38,173 nucleotides of DNA, from NCBI GenBank assembly GCA_017431685.1, contig JAFRKO010000050.1, positions 1 to 38,173 of the forward strand. Direction: 5' to 3'. This stretch comes from Mogibacterium sp. Lineage in GTDB: Bacteria; Bacillota; Clostridia; Peptostreptococcales; Anaerovoracaceae. The notes below the pieces were generated by a model that worked only from the letters and a program-made list of their open reading frames with translations, was not told the origin of the DNA and ran no database searches. This document shows, piece after piece, positions 1 through 8,677 of the stretch; position 1 is the stretch's first letter; each line of letters opens with the position of its first letter. The position numbers were made by a program, and so were the translations under genes.

Positions 1-1
1 A

Positions 2-22
2 ACTAGCCCGCGCGGGGCTAGT
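2..22. other. Perfect hairpin at window start
   Basis: ACTAGCCC and GGGCTAGT form a perfect 8-bp inverted repeat around a GC-rich loop. No T-tract follows, so it may be the end of a terminator or a structured RNA belonging to a gene outside the window. Confidence 0.4.
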
Positions 23-38
23 CAGTCTGTCCGATTAC

Positions 39-93
39 TATGCCGAACGGCACATGTTGAAGTTGATTTGAACCGCCGTATGCCGAACGGCAC
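39..93. repeat. Two copies of a 15-bp near-palindromic repeat
   Basis: TATGCCGAACGGCAC occurs at 39-53 and again at 79-93, exactly 40 bp apart. Each copy contains the near-palindrome TGCCG-AA-CGGCA. The second copy lies inside a longer hairpin, with CCGCCGTA on its left and TACGGTGG on its right. The function is unknown; an operator pair or a structured 3' RNA would fit. Confidence 0.5.
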
Positions 94-109
94 GTACGGT
101 GGTGTGAAA

Positions 110-128
110 GGGCGGAGAAAATCCGCCC
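110..128 (+). terminator. Possible terminator hairpin
   Basis: GGGCGGA and TCCGCCC form a 7-bp stem around GAAAA. The following sequence is only weakly T-rich, so termination is uncertain. It sits upstream of the pepF promoter. Confidence 0.4.
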
Positions 129-194
129 TATTCGATTTGCCTGCATTAATATACATTTACCATCTAAATCTTTGGCGTTACTATTACTGTTTTA

Positions 195-203
195 TGGTAC
201 AAT
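195..203 (+). promoter_or_regulatory. Extended -10 promoter for the peptidase operon
   Basis: TGGTACAAT fits an extended -10 element (TGn followed by TACAAT at 198-203). No good -35 lies at 16-18 bp; TTGGCG at 172-177 is 20 bp away. The predicted start point is about 40 nt upstream of the ATG. Confidence 0.4.
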
Positions 204-245
204 AACTTTGTATTTTTATAATTTTTTTTGAATAGAGAGGGAATA

Positions 246-1952
246 ATGATAAAGTTCAGCGAGATCCAATATACAAGACCGGATATCGGGGAAGTTAAAG
301 ACGAAATACAGAAGCTTACAGAAGAGTTCAAAGCTGCCGCATCTTATGAAGAAGCCAGAGCTTTATTCGTGCGCAAGGATGCTATGGAGCGTCACCTGGA
401 GTCAGTGTCAACAGTGGCACAGATCCGCCACTCGATCGATACCAGGGACGAGTTCTACGATCAGGAAGTGCTGTTCTGGAACAAGACATTCCCTGAGCTT
501 CAGGAATACCTTCAGCTATGGACTGAAGCACTTCTCGTATCACCGTTCCGCAGTGACCTTGAAAAGGAGTTCGGAAATGTGGTGTTCCTCAACGCTGAAA
601 TAGATCTGAAGACTTTTGACCCGTCGATAATCCCTCTTCTTCAGGAAGAAAACGATCTCACCATGGAGTATGAAAAGCTTCTGGCGAGCGCACAGATACC
701 GTTCCGCGGAAAAGTCTATACCATAGCCCAGATCGGACCATTCAAAAGCGATGCAGATGACGTGACAAGACTTGAGGCATGGAAGGCTGAGGGCGGATGG
801 TATAAGGATAATCAGGCTAAGCTTGATGAGATATATGACAGACTCGTTGAATTGCGCCACGAAATGAGTCAGAAACTGGGACTCAGCGATTTTGTCGAGC
901 TCGGATATTACAGAATGGTCCGCAACTGCTATGACAGGAACGACATAGGCAGGTTCCGTGAAGCAGTGCGCAAATATATAGTACCCGTTGCAGACGGCAT
1001 AAGGAGAAGACAGGCGGAGAGACTTGGAATGCAGTACCCGCTGAGCTTTGCAGATAATGCACTTATGTTCCGCTCCGGAAATCCGAAGCCTGCAGGCGAT
1101 GCAGACCACATTGTCGATGCCGCCAGCAGGTTTTATGATGCGCTTTCACCTGAAACGAGTGAGTTTTTCAGAACAATGCGTGAAGGTGAGCTCATGGATC
1201 TGCTCTCCACAGAGGGAAAGGAAGGCGGCGGTTACTGCACGAGCATACATGATTATGAAGTACCGTTCATATTCGCGAACTTCAACGGCACTCAGGGTGA
1301 TGTAGAGACCGTGACCCACGAAGCAGGCCATGCTTTCGCTGACTGGATGAACAGAACACGCATACCGGTCGAGACAGTATGGCCAAGCATGGAAGGCTGC
1401 GAAGTGCATTCGATGAGCATGGAGTTCTTTGCCTGGAAGTCAGCAGAGGACTTCTTTGGAAATGACACGCGCAAGTACCTCTACAGCCATCTTGCCGGCT
1501 CATTCATGTTTATTCCGTACGGCACAATGGTAGATCACTTCCAGCACAGCGTATTTGAACATCCTGAGATGACTCCGGCTGAGCGCCATGCTGAGTGGAA
1601 AAGGCTTCTGGGAATATACATGCCTTGGCTGAGACTTGACGGAGATATCCCTTTCTATTCGGAAGGTGAGGGGTGGCAGAGACAGCATCACATTTACGTT
1701 GCACCTTTCTATTACATCGATTACTGTCTGGCACAGACCGTTGCTCTGGAATTCTGGACTATGATACAGGAAAATTACGATGATGCCTGGGAACATTACA
1801 TGGCATATACAAGGCAGGGCGGATCTGAAGTGTTTACAAAGCTCCTTGAGAACGCAGGCCTTGCAAGTCCGTTTGAAGAAGAAACTATAAAGGGTATCTG
1901 CAAAAAAGCTGATGATTACCTCTCAGCATATGATCTTACAGGTATAGAGTAA
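246..1952 (+). CDS. pepF: M3 family oligoendopeptidase (PepF type)
   Basis: This is a cytoplasmic zinc metallopeptidase that degrades short peptides. The HEAGH motif at about residues 358-362 is the HExxH zinc site of M3/thimet-type peptidases. The following ESMSMEFF-like stretch (EVHSMSMEFF) supplies the third ligand glutamate, as in the family. The length of 568 residues is normal for the PepF/M3B group. A TTG 18 nt upstream also opens the frame, but the ATG at 246 lies 4 nt behind AGAGAGGG (234-241), so I prefer the ATG. The stop codon overlaps the start of the next gene by one base, which suggests translational coupling. It stands just upstream of an oligopeptide importer, so it could process imported peptides; that link is inferred from proximity only. 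Confidence 0.93.
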   Translation: MIKFSEIQYTRPDIGEVKDEIQKLTEEFKAAASYEEARALFVRKDAMERHLESVSTVAQIRHSIDTRDEFYDQEVLFWNKTFPELQEYLQLWTEALLVSPFRSDLEKEFGNVVFLNAEIDLKTFDPSIIPLLQEENDLTMEYEKLLASAQIPFRGKVYTIAQIGPFKSDADDVTRLEAWKAEGGWYKDNQAKLDEIYDRLVELRHEMSQKLGLSDFVELGYYRMVRNCYDRNDIGRFREAVRKYIVPVADGIRRRQAERLGMQYPLSFADNALMFRSGNPKPAGDADHIVDAASRFYDALSPETSEFFRTMREGELMDLLSTEGKEGGGYCTSIHDYEVPFIFANFNGTQGDVETVTHEAGHAFADWMNRTRIPVETVWPSMEGCEVHSMSMEFFAWKSAEDFFGNDTRKYLYSHLAGSFMFIPYGTMVDHFQHSVFEHPEMTPAERHAEWKRLLGIYMPWLRLDGDIPFYSEGEGWQRQHHIYVAPFYYIDYCLAQTVALEFWTMIQENYDDAWEHYMAYTRQGGSEVFTKLLENAGLASPFEEETIKGICKKADDYLSAYDLTGIE

Positions 1953-2497
1953 TGGCCGGAAAAGGCGGTAAAAAAGAGCGCAGGGAGGAAAAACTCCGCG
2001 ACATAATGCAGGACTCCGCCGGCAGGGTGGTATATACCGGAGAACTGTGGCGTATTGCAGATTCCGGAGGACCCGGGTCAGCCCTTAGACAGAGGATGCT
2101 GCTCGTCGCAGGACTGGGCGTGCTTGCGCTGACAGTCCTTGGGTCAGGCTGCATCGACGCTAAAAACGCAATGGGTGCGTTCTATGTGGTGCTACCTTAT
2201 ATAGGCGAGGTATCTGCACTGTTCGGACTTGCGTGGAACGCCGTAAAGCTGATCCGCACAGGAGAGGTAAGAACCTACGTGCTTGATCATGCAAAGCCGA
2301 GGATAGCAGGAGCGTGCCGGATACTTACAGTTTTCGCCGCGGCAGGACTCGCTATGTCGGTCCTGTACATAGTGCTCAACGGCATGAGCGAAAAGCCTGC
2401 AGACAGTATGGCGTATCTTCTTCTGAAGCTGTCTGCAGCAGTCATTGCAGAGTGGTACAGAAGGCTGTTTATGTCCACTGAATGGGAAATAAAATGA
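1952..2497 (+). CDS. Small polytopic membrane protein, unknown function
   Basis: I do not recognise the family. The 181-residue product begins with a very basic, charged stretch (about residues 1-35) and then shows four hydrophobic segments, at about 50-68, 75-100, 115-142 and 150-170, so it is probably a four-helix inner-membrane protein. Its ATG shares one base with the TAA of the upstream peptidase (TAATGG), a layout that implies co-translation and makes the gene call reliable although no function can be given. A hairpin follows it before the transporter operon. Confidence 0.75.
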   Translation: MAGKGGKKERREEKLRDIMQDSAGRVVYTGELWRIADSGGPGSALRQRMLLVAGLGVLALTVLGSGCIDAKNAMGAFYVVLPYIGEVSALFGLAWNAVKLIRTGEVRTYVLDHAKPRIAGACRILTVFAAAGLAMSVLYIVLNGMSEKPADSMAYLLLKLSAAVIAEWYRRLFMSTEWEIK

Positions 2498-2501
2498 TAT
2501 T

Positions 2502-2536
2502 TACCTGACATAGAGTCGACGTATGTCAGATAGGTA
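2502..2536. promoter_or_regulatory. Inverted repeat between the peptidase and transporter operons
   Basis: CTGACATA and TATGTCAG pair across 9 nt, and ACCT/AGGT extends the stem past a small bulge. No T-tract follows. TATAAA at 2535-2540 could be a -10 box, so this may be an operator overlapping the oppA promoter rather than a terminator. Confidence 0.45.
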
Positions 2537-2586
2537 TAAACAAGTTATATCTTATGGAAATTGTTATGAAAGGAGAAAGATTAACA

Positions 2587-4827
2587 ATGAAGAAGAAGCT
2601 AGCATTACTATTAGCTCTGGTAATGGTATGCATCAGTGTACTGGCCGGATGCGGCGGTGGAGGCGGCTCGGCTGATAAGCCTATGGTTGTTGGATATTCC
2701 AACTTCTCGAGCAAATTCTCACCATTCTTCAGTGAGACTGCATACGACCAGGATGTCTGGACACTGACACAGGTCAATCTGCTCGGCCTTGACCGTCTTG
2801 GCGCTATCGTTGAGAAGGGTAAGACAGGTGAGGACCGCGAGTATAACGGCACAAACTACCATTATGATGGCCCGGCTGACCTTACCATCACAGAGAACAA
2901 GGACGGCACGGTTGACTACGACTTCGACCTCCGCGATGATATCAAATTCTCGGACGGTGAGCCGCTGACAGCAGATGACGTCATTTTCTCAATGTATGTA
3001 CTCAGTGATCCTACTTATGATGGATCGTCCACACTTTATTCTATCCCGATCAAGGGTATGAGTGAGTACCGCGCGGGAATGGCATCCCTTATGTCACTGC
3101 TCTATGAAGCTGGCAAAGACAACAAAGACTTCAGCCTCTGGGACGAAGAGACACAGACAAAGTTCTGGACAGATCTTGAGACAGCAGGTACTGCATTTGC
3201 TCAGGAGATCATCGACTACTGCAAGGAGAACAGTCTCGGTGATACAGCAAAGGCTGCCGGCGAAGCATGGGGGTTTGCAGGCCTTAAGGATGATGCAACT
3301 GCAACAGATCTCTTCTGGCTTATGGCTGAATCCTATGGCGGCGACTTTGCATCGCTTTCATCAACAGAGACAGCGGGTTCGGCGCTTGCAGATCTCGGAT
3401 TCAATCCTGCTGACTATGCAATCGGTGTCAAGACCGGTGACTCGGCTGATACTATTACCGGAATCCAGAAGACCGGCGACTATGGCGTAAAGGTCACACT
3501 GACAGAGCCTGATGCAACAGCTATCTATCAGCTTGGCGTTACTATCGCTCCTCTTCACTATTACGGTGAGCCTGACAAGTATGACTATGACAACAACAAG
3601 TTCGGATTCGACAAGGGCGATCTCTCGCATGTACGTTCGGTAACCACAGAGCCTCTCGGCGCAGGACCTTACGTATTCAAGAAGTTCGAAAACGGTGTTG
3701 TTTCATTTGAAGGCAACGAGAACTACTACCTCGGAGCTCCTAAGACAAAGAACGTACAGTTCCTTGAATCTCAGGATCAGGATAAGCTGAACGGTGTTAT
3801 CACCGGTACTATCGACATTACAGATCCTTCGTACTCCGTTGACACAGTTAAGGCTATTCAGGCTGAGAACAGCAACGGCGAAGTATCGGGCGACAAGATC
3901 ATCACCAATACTGTTGATAACCTCGGCTATGGTTACCTCGGAATCAGCGCTAACTGTGTAAATGTTGGCGGCGAGCCTGGTTCAGATGCTTCCAAGAATC
4001 TCAGAAAGGCACTCGCTACAGTATTCTCAAGATACAGAGATGTAACAGTAGATTCCTACTATGGAGAGACTGCTTCCGTAATCAACTATCCGATTTCCAA
4101 CACTTCGTGGGCTGCTCCACAGAAGACTGATGCAGACTATGCCGTTGCGTTCTCAAAGGATGTTGAGGGCAATGACATTTACACATCAGATATGGATGAC
4201 GCCGCAAAGGATGAGGCTGCTCTGAACGCTGCACTCGGATTCTTCGAAGCAGCCGGATACACAGTATCCGATGGCAAGGTCACAGCTGCTCCTGAAGGCG
4301 CTAAGCTCGACTACGAAGTATGGATCCCTGCTGACGGTGCAGGCGATCACCCTTCATTCATGATGCTCAACCTCGCAAGCGACGCATTCAAGAAGATCGG
4401 AATCACTCTGAATGTTAAAGACCTCGCTAACTCCGCAGACCTGTGGACAGGAATCGAGTCTGAAGAGTGCCCGATGTGGTGCGCTGCGTGGGGTGCTACA
4501 CCTGATCCGGATATGTATCAGGTTTACTACTCCGGCGTCAAGTCCGGAAAGGAACCGGGCGGATCGAACTACATGTACGATATCGCAGATCCTGAACTCG
4601 ACAAGATGATCCTCGATGCACGTACATCCATGGATCAGAGCTACAGAAAGACTGTCTACAAGTCCTGCCTCGACACTATCATCGACTGGGCTGTAGAGGT
4701 TCCTGTATATCAGAGACAGAACGCAATCATCTACTCGCCAGAGAGAGTCAATGCCGACACATTCACACCGGATGTAACGACATACTATCCATGGCTGAAC
4801 GAGATCGACAAGGTCGAACTCAACTAG
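2587..4827 (+). CDS. oppA: Oligopeptide ABC transporter substrate-binding lipoprotein
   Basis: This is the extracytoplasmic binding protein of a peptide/nickel-type (SBP_bac_5) ABC importer. The N-terminus is a lipoprotein signal: a basic start, a hydrophobic core and the lipobox LAGC with the lipidated Cys at residue 22, followed by a Gly-rich linker. Family landmarks include the DDIKFSDGEPLTADDVIFS segment and the C-terminal WNE-like end. The product is about 746 residues, some 200 longer than a typical OppA; the extra material lies mainly at about residues 155-290. The ATG at 2587 follows AAGGAG (2570-2575); an in-frame ATG at 2554 would add 11 residues before the signal peptide and is unlikely. 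It is the first gene of a five-gene operon. Confidence 0.93.
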   Translation: MKKKLALLLALVMVCISVLAGCGGGGGSADKPMVVGYSNFSSKFSPFFSETAYDQDVWTLTQVNLLGLDRLGAIVEKGKTGEDREYNGTNYHYDGPADLTITENKDGTVDYDFDLRDDIKFSDGEPLTADDVIFSMYVLSDPTYDGSSTLYSIPIKGMSEYRAGMASLMSLLYEAGKDNKDFSLWDEETQTKFWTDLETAGTAFAQEIIDYCKENSLGDTAKAAGEAWGFAGLKDDATATDLFWLMAESYGGDFASLSSTETAGSALADLGFNPADYAIGVKTGDSADTITGIQKTGDYGVKVTLTEPDATAIYQLGVTIAPLHYYGEPDKYDYDNNKFGFDKGDLSHVRSVTTEPLGAGPYVFKKFENGVVSFEGNENYYLGAPKTKNVQFLESQDQDKLNGVITGTIDITDPSYSVDTVKAIQAENSNGEVSGDKIITNTVDNLGYGYLGISANCVNVGGEPGSDASKNLRKALATVFSRYRDVTVDSYYGETASVINYPISNTSWAAPQKTDADYAVAFSKDVEGNDIYTSDMDDAAKDEAALNAALGFFEAAGYTVSDGKVTAAPEGAKLDYEVWIPADGAGDHPSFMMLNLASDAFKKIGITLNVKDLANSADLWTGIESEECPMWCAAWGATPDPDMYQVYYSGVKSGKEPGGSNYMYDIADPELDKMILDARTSMDQSYRKTVYKSCLDTIIDWAVEVPVYQRQNAIIYSPERVNADTFTPDVTTYYPWLNEIDKVELN

Positions 4828-4862
4828 TACGGTATTTCCGCGATATAGACGGATAATACAGA

Positions 4863-4894
4863 GCGGGGCAGGCAGCTGCAGCTGTCTGCCCCGC
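4863..4894 (+). other. Strong intercistronic hairpin between oppA and oppB
   Basis: GCGGGGCAGGCAGC (4863-4876) pairs with GCTGTCTGCCCCGC (4881-4894) around TGCA, giving a 14-bp stem with one G-T pair. No U-tract follows. Such a stem between binding protein and permease commonly stabilises the upstream message or lowers downstream expression; that role is inferred here. Confidence 0.7.
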
Positions 4895-4922
4895 TAAAGA
4901 TACTGAAAGAGGTGATGAAGAC

Positions 4923-5909
4923 GTGCGCAAATATATTTTAAAAAGATTGCTGCAGTCTATCGTGATACTGTTCTTCGTAGCTTTCATAATATATGCGCTG
5001 ATGAGATGCCTGCCTACCTCGTATGTCGAGGCCATGGCCAGGCAGAAATCCATGCAGGCAGGTTCCAAGAGCTTCGAAGAATGGATGGAGCAGCTTACAG
5101 TCATGTACAACATGGACGGAAGCATAATTTCAGGCTATTTCAAGTGGCTGGGATCCATGTTCAGAGGAGAATTCGGCGACAGCTGGAGGTGGACTGTACC
5201 TGTGCTCCAAAAATTCAATGACACAGTATGGCTGTCTTTCGTGATGGGATTTATTTCATTCTTTTTCGAAGTCATCATCGCGATCCCGCTGGGCATAATA
5301 GCGGCAACAAAACAATATTCAAAAACAGACTACACTATATCTGTCATAGCATTGGCAGGTATTTCACTTCCGACTTTCTTCTTTGCATCGCTCCTGAAGC
5401 TGGTATTCTCAGTCAAACTCGGCTGGTTCGATCTGTATGGACTGGTAGGGCGTAATTATGACCAGCTTTCGACTTTCGGCCAGCTCATGGATAAGGCCAA
5501 CCATCTGGTTTTGCCTATAGTCACACTGGTTGTAGTCAGCATGGGAGCTCTTATGCGTTATACAAGAACTAATATGCTTGAGGTTCTGAATGCGGACTAT
5601 ATACGTACTGCGAGGGCAAAGGGGCTGTCTGAGAAGAAGGTAATATATCATCACGCATTCAGAAACACGCTGATTCCGATCGTCACAATTATCGGAGGCA
5701 CTCTTCCGTCTCTGTTTTCAGGTGCTCTGATTACAGAGACACTGTTCGGAATACCGGGAATCGGCTTTGCTTCATATCAGTCGATGGTTGCGGGAGACAT
5801 ACCGTTCTCCATGTTTTTCATGGTGTTTACGGCAATACTTACACTGCTCGGTAACCTCATAGCTGACGTTCTGTACGCGGTCGTTGACCCGCGTGTCAGG
5901 ATAGCTTAG
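4923..5909 (+). CDS. oppB: Oligopeptide ABC transporter permease, OppB type
   Basis: This is one of the two membrane subunits of the peptide importer. The 328-residue product has the OppB/DppB layout: the N-terminal signature RKYILKRLLQSIVILFFV with TM1, a periplasmic loop of about 70 residues, then five more helices. The cytoplasmic EAA coupling motif is visible around YIRTARAKGLSEKKVI. The start is a GTG at 4923, chosen because AGAGGTG lies 8 nt upstream and the first residues match the family. It is preceded by the hairpin at 4863-4894 and followed 14 nt later by oppC. Confidence 0.94.
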   Translation: MRKYILKRLLQSIVILFFVAFIIYALMRCLPTSYVEAMARQKSMQAGSKSFEEWMEQLTVMYNMDGSIISGYFKWLGSMFRGEFGDSWRWTVPVLQKFNDTVWLSFVMGFISFFFEVIIAIPLGIIAATKQYSKTDYTISVIALAGISLPTFFFASLLKLVFSVKLGWFDLYGLVGRNYDQLSTFGQLMDKANHLVLPIVTLVVVSMGALMRYTRTNMLEVLNADYIRTARAKGLSEKKVIYHHAFRNTLIPIVTIIGGTLPSLFSGALITETLFGIPGIGFASYQSMVAGDIPFSMFFMVFTAILTLLGNLIADVLYAVVDPRVRIA

Positions 5910-5923
5910 AAAGGAGGGAAGAC

Positions 5924-7498
5924 ATGGAAGACATGAAAGATAAAAAAGACATGTTGGAAAACATGGAACCCTCTATAGAGACAGCTGAAGAAGAATACTC
6001 ACTCAGCGACGACAGGCGTGTCAGAGTGCTTTCTCCGGGTCAGCTGGTAATGAAGAGATTCTTCCGTAACAGACTTGCTGTTACCGGAATGGTAATACTC
6101 CTTGCAATGTTCCTGTTCTCTTTCGTAGGCGGACTTCTTTCACCTTACGATGAGGATCAGAAATTCTACAGGGTAGATATTCAGGCAAAGGATTTCGCAG
6201 GAATCCTGTACAACGAAGAATTCCGCTACACTGTAGGAGATACTGAACTTTTCAAAAGCTCGGTACATGCTCAGGCTCTCAAAGCTATCATCCAGGACAA
6301 TAACAAATTCGAGTATGACGGCAACAATTATGAGCTTGATAAACTCAGCGATGATGCTTATATAGTAAAGAGCGGTAGCAAGACAGTCGGAATAGCAAGC
6401 AAGGAACTCGTCAATCCGTCGGCACAGGACACTAAGATAAGTTTTGACTTTACACTTGCAGCCCTAAAGGCTAAAAATGAAGGCAAAAAGAAATTCAGCG
6501 CTGACGGCAATGAATACAATATAGATGATGAAGGCATCATTACGGACAAATCCGGTACAGAGGTCGCTTACGTCAGCCGGTATATAGTGCGTGCTGTAAT
6601 GTCTGACGTTTTCTTCTCAAGAGAACTGAAGAATCAGCTGATCGATGCTGTAGAGTCAGGACAGGAATCTTTCACGTATACAGACGAAGAAGGTGTTACC
6701 GCCGAGTATATACTTAAGTATGACGCGGCTACAAAGGCGTGGGATGTAAAACAGGAGATCGACACAAAGGTGTTCGATACATACTCGTCTCCGTCAAAAG
6801 CCCACTGGCTCGGTACAGACCGTAACGGCATGGACATGCTGACCAGACTGATGTATGGCGGACGTATCTCGCTTATCATCGGCTTTATAGCCGTATTTAT
6901 CGAGACTATCATCGGAGTTATCATGGGCGGTATTGCCGGTTACTTCGGAGGCTGGATCGACGGACTCATCATGAGAATAGTAGATATTTTCTACTGCATC
7001 CCGAGCCTGCCGTTCATAATCATCGTCGGTGCCGCGATGGATGCCGCAAATACACCATCGCTCACACGAATAATCTATCTGATGCTGATCCTCGGATTCC
7101 TCGGCTGGGCCGGTGTCGCCAGACTTGTCAGAGGCCAGATACTTTCCCTCCGAGAGCAGGAATTCATGACGGCAACTGAAGCCTGCGGCATAGCTCCTTC
7201 ACGAAGGATCTTCAGACATCTGATACCTAACGTAATGCCTCAGCTCATTGTATACATGACCATGGGTCTGGGCAGCACGATCATAACAGAGGCGACCCTG
7301 TCGTTCCTCGGACTGGGAGTAAGATTCCCGTTCGCATCCTGGGGAAATATCATCAACGATGTAAACGATACGTTCGTTCTCACAAACTACTGGTTTATCT
7401 GGATACCTGCGGGCGTTCTGCTGCTGACGACCGTGCTTGCGTTCAATATCGTAGGCGATGGTCTTAGAGACGCGTTCGACCCTAAGATGAAGCGCTAA
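5924..7498 (+). CDS. oppC: Oligopeptide ABC transporter permease, OppC type, with large outer insertion
   Basis: This is the second membrane subunit of the importer. Residues 40-72 hold the OppC N-terminal helix, and residues 290-524 hold the conserved core, with HWLGTDRNGMD, five helices and the EAA motif around FMTATEACGIAPSRRIF. Between them, residues about 80-290 form a hydrophilic insertion; ordinary OppC proteins are near 300 residues and have only a short loop here. The insertion seems to contain three related units of about 50 residues (near 113-165, 178-223 and 232-282), each with an alpha-helical start, a KF/SF-aromatic strand and a short Tyr-rich beta segment. By topology it lies outside the membrane. 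The ATG is preceded by AAAGGAGGG. Confidence 0.92.
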   Translation: MEDMKDKKDMLENMEPSIETAEEEYSLSDDRRVRVLSPGQLVMKRFFRNRLAVTGMVILLAMFLFSFVGGLLSPYDEDQKFYRVDIQAKDFAGILYNEEFRYTVGDTELFKSSVHAQALKAIIQDNNKFEYDGNNYELDKLSDDAYIVKSGSKTVGIASKELVNPSAQDTKISFDFTLAALKAKNEGKKKFSADGNEYNIDDEGIITDKSGTEVAYVSRYIVRAVMSDVFFSRELKNQLIDAVESGQESFTYTDEEGVTAEYILKYDAATKAWDVKQEIDTKVFDTYSSPSKAHWLGTDRNGMDMLTRLMYGGRISLIIGFIAVFIETIIGVIMGGIAGYFGGWIDGLIMRIVDIFYCIPSLPFIIIVGAAMDAANTPSLTRIIYLMLILGFLGWAGVARLVRGQILSLREQEFMTATEACGIAPSRRIFRHLIPNVMPQLIVYMTMGLGSTIITEATLSFLGLGVRFPFASWGNIINDVNDTFVLTNYWFIWIPAGVLLLTTVLAFNIVGDGLRDAFDPKMKR

Positions 7499-7510
7499 GG
7501 AGGGAAGATA

Positions 7511-8674
7511 ATGGCTAAGAAAAAAGACACGTCAGGCTATCTTTCCAACAAGGAATCGCGCCGCATCGCGAAGGAGAACAGAAAGATAACCGACGAATTC
7601 GAAAAGAGATACAAGAGAAAGAATGTGCCTGAAAGCGAGTATCTCACTGAGATGCACGACAGAAACAACGTTCTTGAAATCGACGACCTGCATACCTATT
7701 TCTTCACTGATGTAGGTACGGCTAAGGCGGTAGACGGCGTTTCGTTTGAGGTGCCGCAGGGCAAGACCGTCGGCGTAGTAGGAGAGTCGGGCTGCGGAAA
7801 GTCCGTAACAAGCCTCTCCGTAATGCAGCTGCTGCAGCGCCCGCAAGGCCAGATCGTGAGCGGAAGCATTCGTATCAACCTTGGAGACAAGGCATATGAT
7901 ATCCGCAACACTCCGATCGAAGTGATGCAGAAGCTGCGCGGAAACTTCGTCAGCATGGTGTTCCAGGAGCCAATGACGAGTCTGAATCCTGTATTCAGGA
8001 TAGGAGACCAGATCGATGAGGTAATCGAACTCCACGACGGACAGAACATGACCAAGGGAGATATCAAGGCCAGGAGCATTGAGATGCTTGAACTGGTAGG
8101 CATTGCTAATTCCGAGGGCGTATACAAGATGTACCCGCATGAGCTCTCAGGAGGTATGAGACAGCGTGTCATGATTGCTATCGCTCTGGCATGCAACCCT
8201 AGACTGATTATTGCCGACGAGCCTACTACGGCTCTCGATGTTACGATCCAGGCGCAGATCCTCGATCTGTTCAGGAACCTGAAAGACAGGATCAATTCTT
8301 CTATCATGATCATCACTCACGACCTGGGTGTTATCGCTGAAATGGCGGATTATGTTGTTGTAATGTATGCGGGCCGTATAGTAGAGAAGGGCACAGCTGA
8401 GGAGATCTTTGCGAACCCTGCTCATCCGTATACGATCGGACTCATGGCATCCAAGCCTGTAGTAGGAAAGAAGGTAGACAAGCTTTATTCGATACCGGGC
8501 AAGGTTCCTAACCCTATCAATATGCCTAATTATTGCTACTTCAGAGACCGCTGCGAAATGAAGTGCGGTACTGAGTGCGATGGTGAGTATCCGCATGAGA
8601 TAAGCCTGTCACCGACTCATAAGGTAAGCTGCTATCGTTACTACGGCGCGGCAGATAAGGGAAAGGAGGGTTAG
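7511..8674 (+). CDS. oppD: Oligopeptide ABC transporter ATP-binding protein, OppD type
   Basis: This is a cytoplasmic ATPase subunit that powers peptide uptake. Walker A GESGCGKS is at 91-98, the Q-loop FQEP near 151, the ABC signature LSGGMRQR at 212-219, Walker B LIIADEP at 232-238 and the switch His in ITHD at 270. The C-terminal oligopeptide-type domain has five cysteines between 342 and 374, an arrangement that in some DppD/OppD proteins binds an iron-sulfur cluster. A basic N-terminal extension of about 50 residues precedes the ABC domain and is longer than usual. The start follows TAAGGAGGGAAGATA, a near-perfect ribosome binding site. Confidence 0.95.
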   Translation: MAKKKDTSGYLSNKESRRIAKENRKITDEFEKRYKRKNVPESEYLTEMHDRNNVLEIDDLHTYFFTDVGTAKAVDGVSFEVPQGKTVGVVGESGCGKSVTSLSVMQLLQRPQGQIVSGSIRINLGDKAYDIRNTPIEVMQKLRGNFVSMVFQEPMTSLNPVFRIGDQIDEVIELHDGQNMTKGDIKARSIEMLELVGIANSEGVYKMYPHELSGGMRQRVMIAIALACNPRLIIADEPTTALDVTIQAQILDLFRNLKDRINSSIMIITHDLGVIAEMADYVVVMYAGRIVEKGTAEEIFANPAHPYTIGLMASKPVVGKKVDKLYSIPGKVPNPINMPNYCYFRDRCEMKCGTECDGEYPHEISLSPTHKVSCYRYYGAADKGKEG

Positions 8675-8677
8675 AAA

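Noticed and set aside
540..1109. Long minus-strand open frame inside pepF
   Set aside because: It is the mirror frame of a well-supported peptidase gene, has no ribosome site and no family likeness.
7532..8316. Long minus-strand open frames inside oppD
   Set aside because: They shadow a conserved ATPase with all ABC motifs; the mirror products show no domain.
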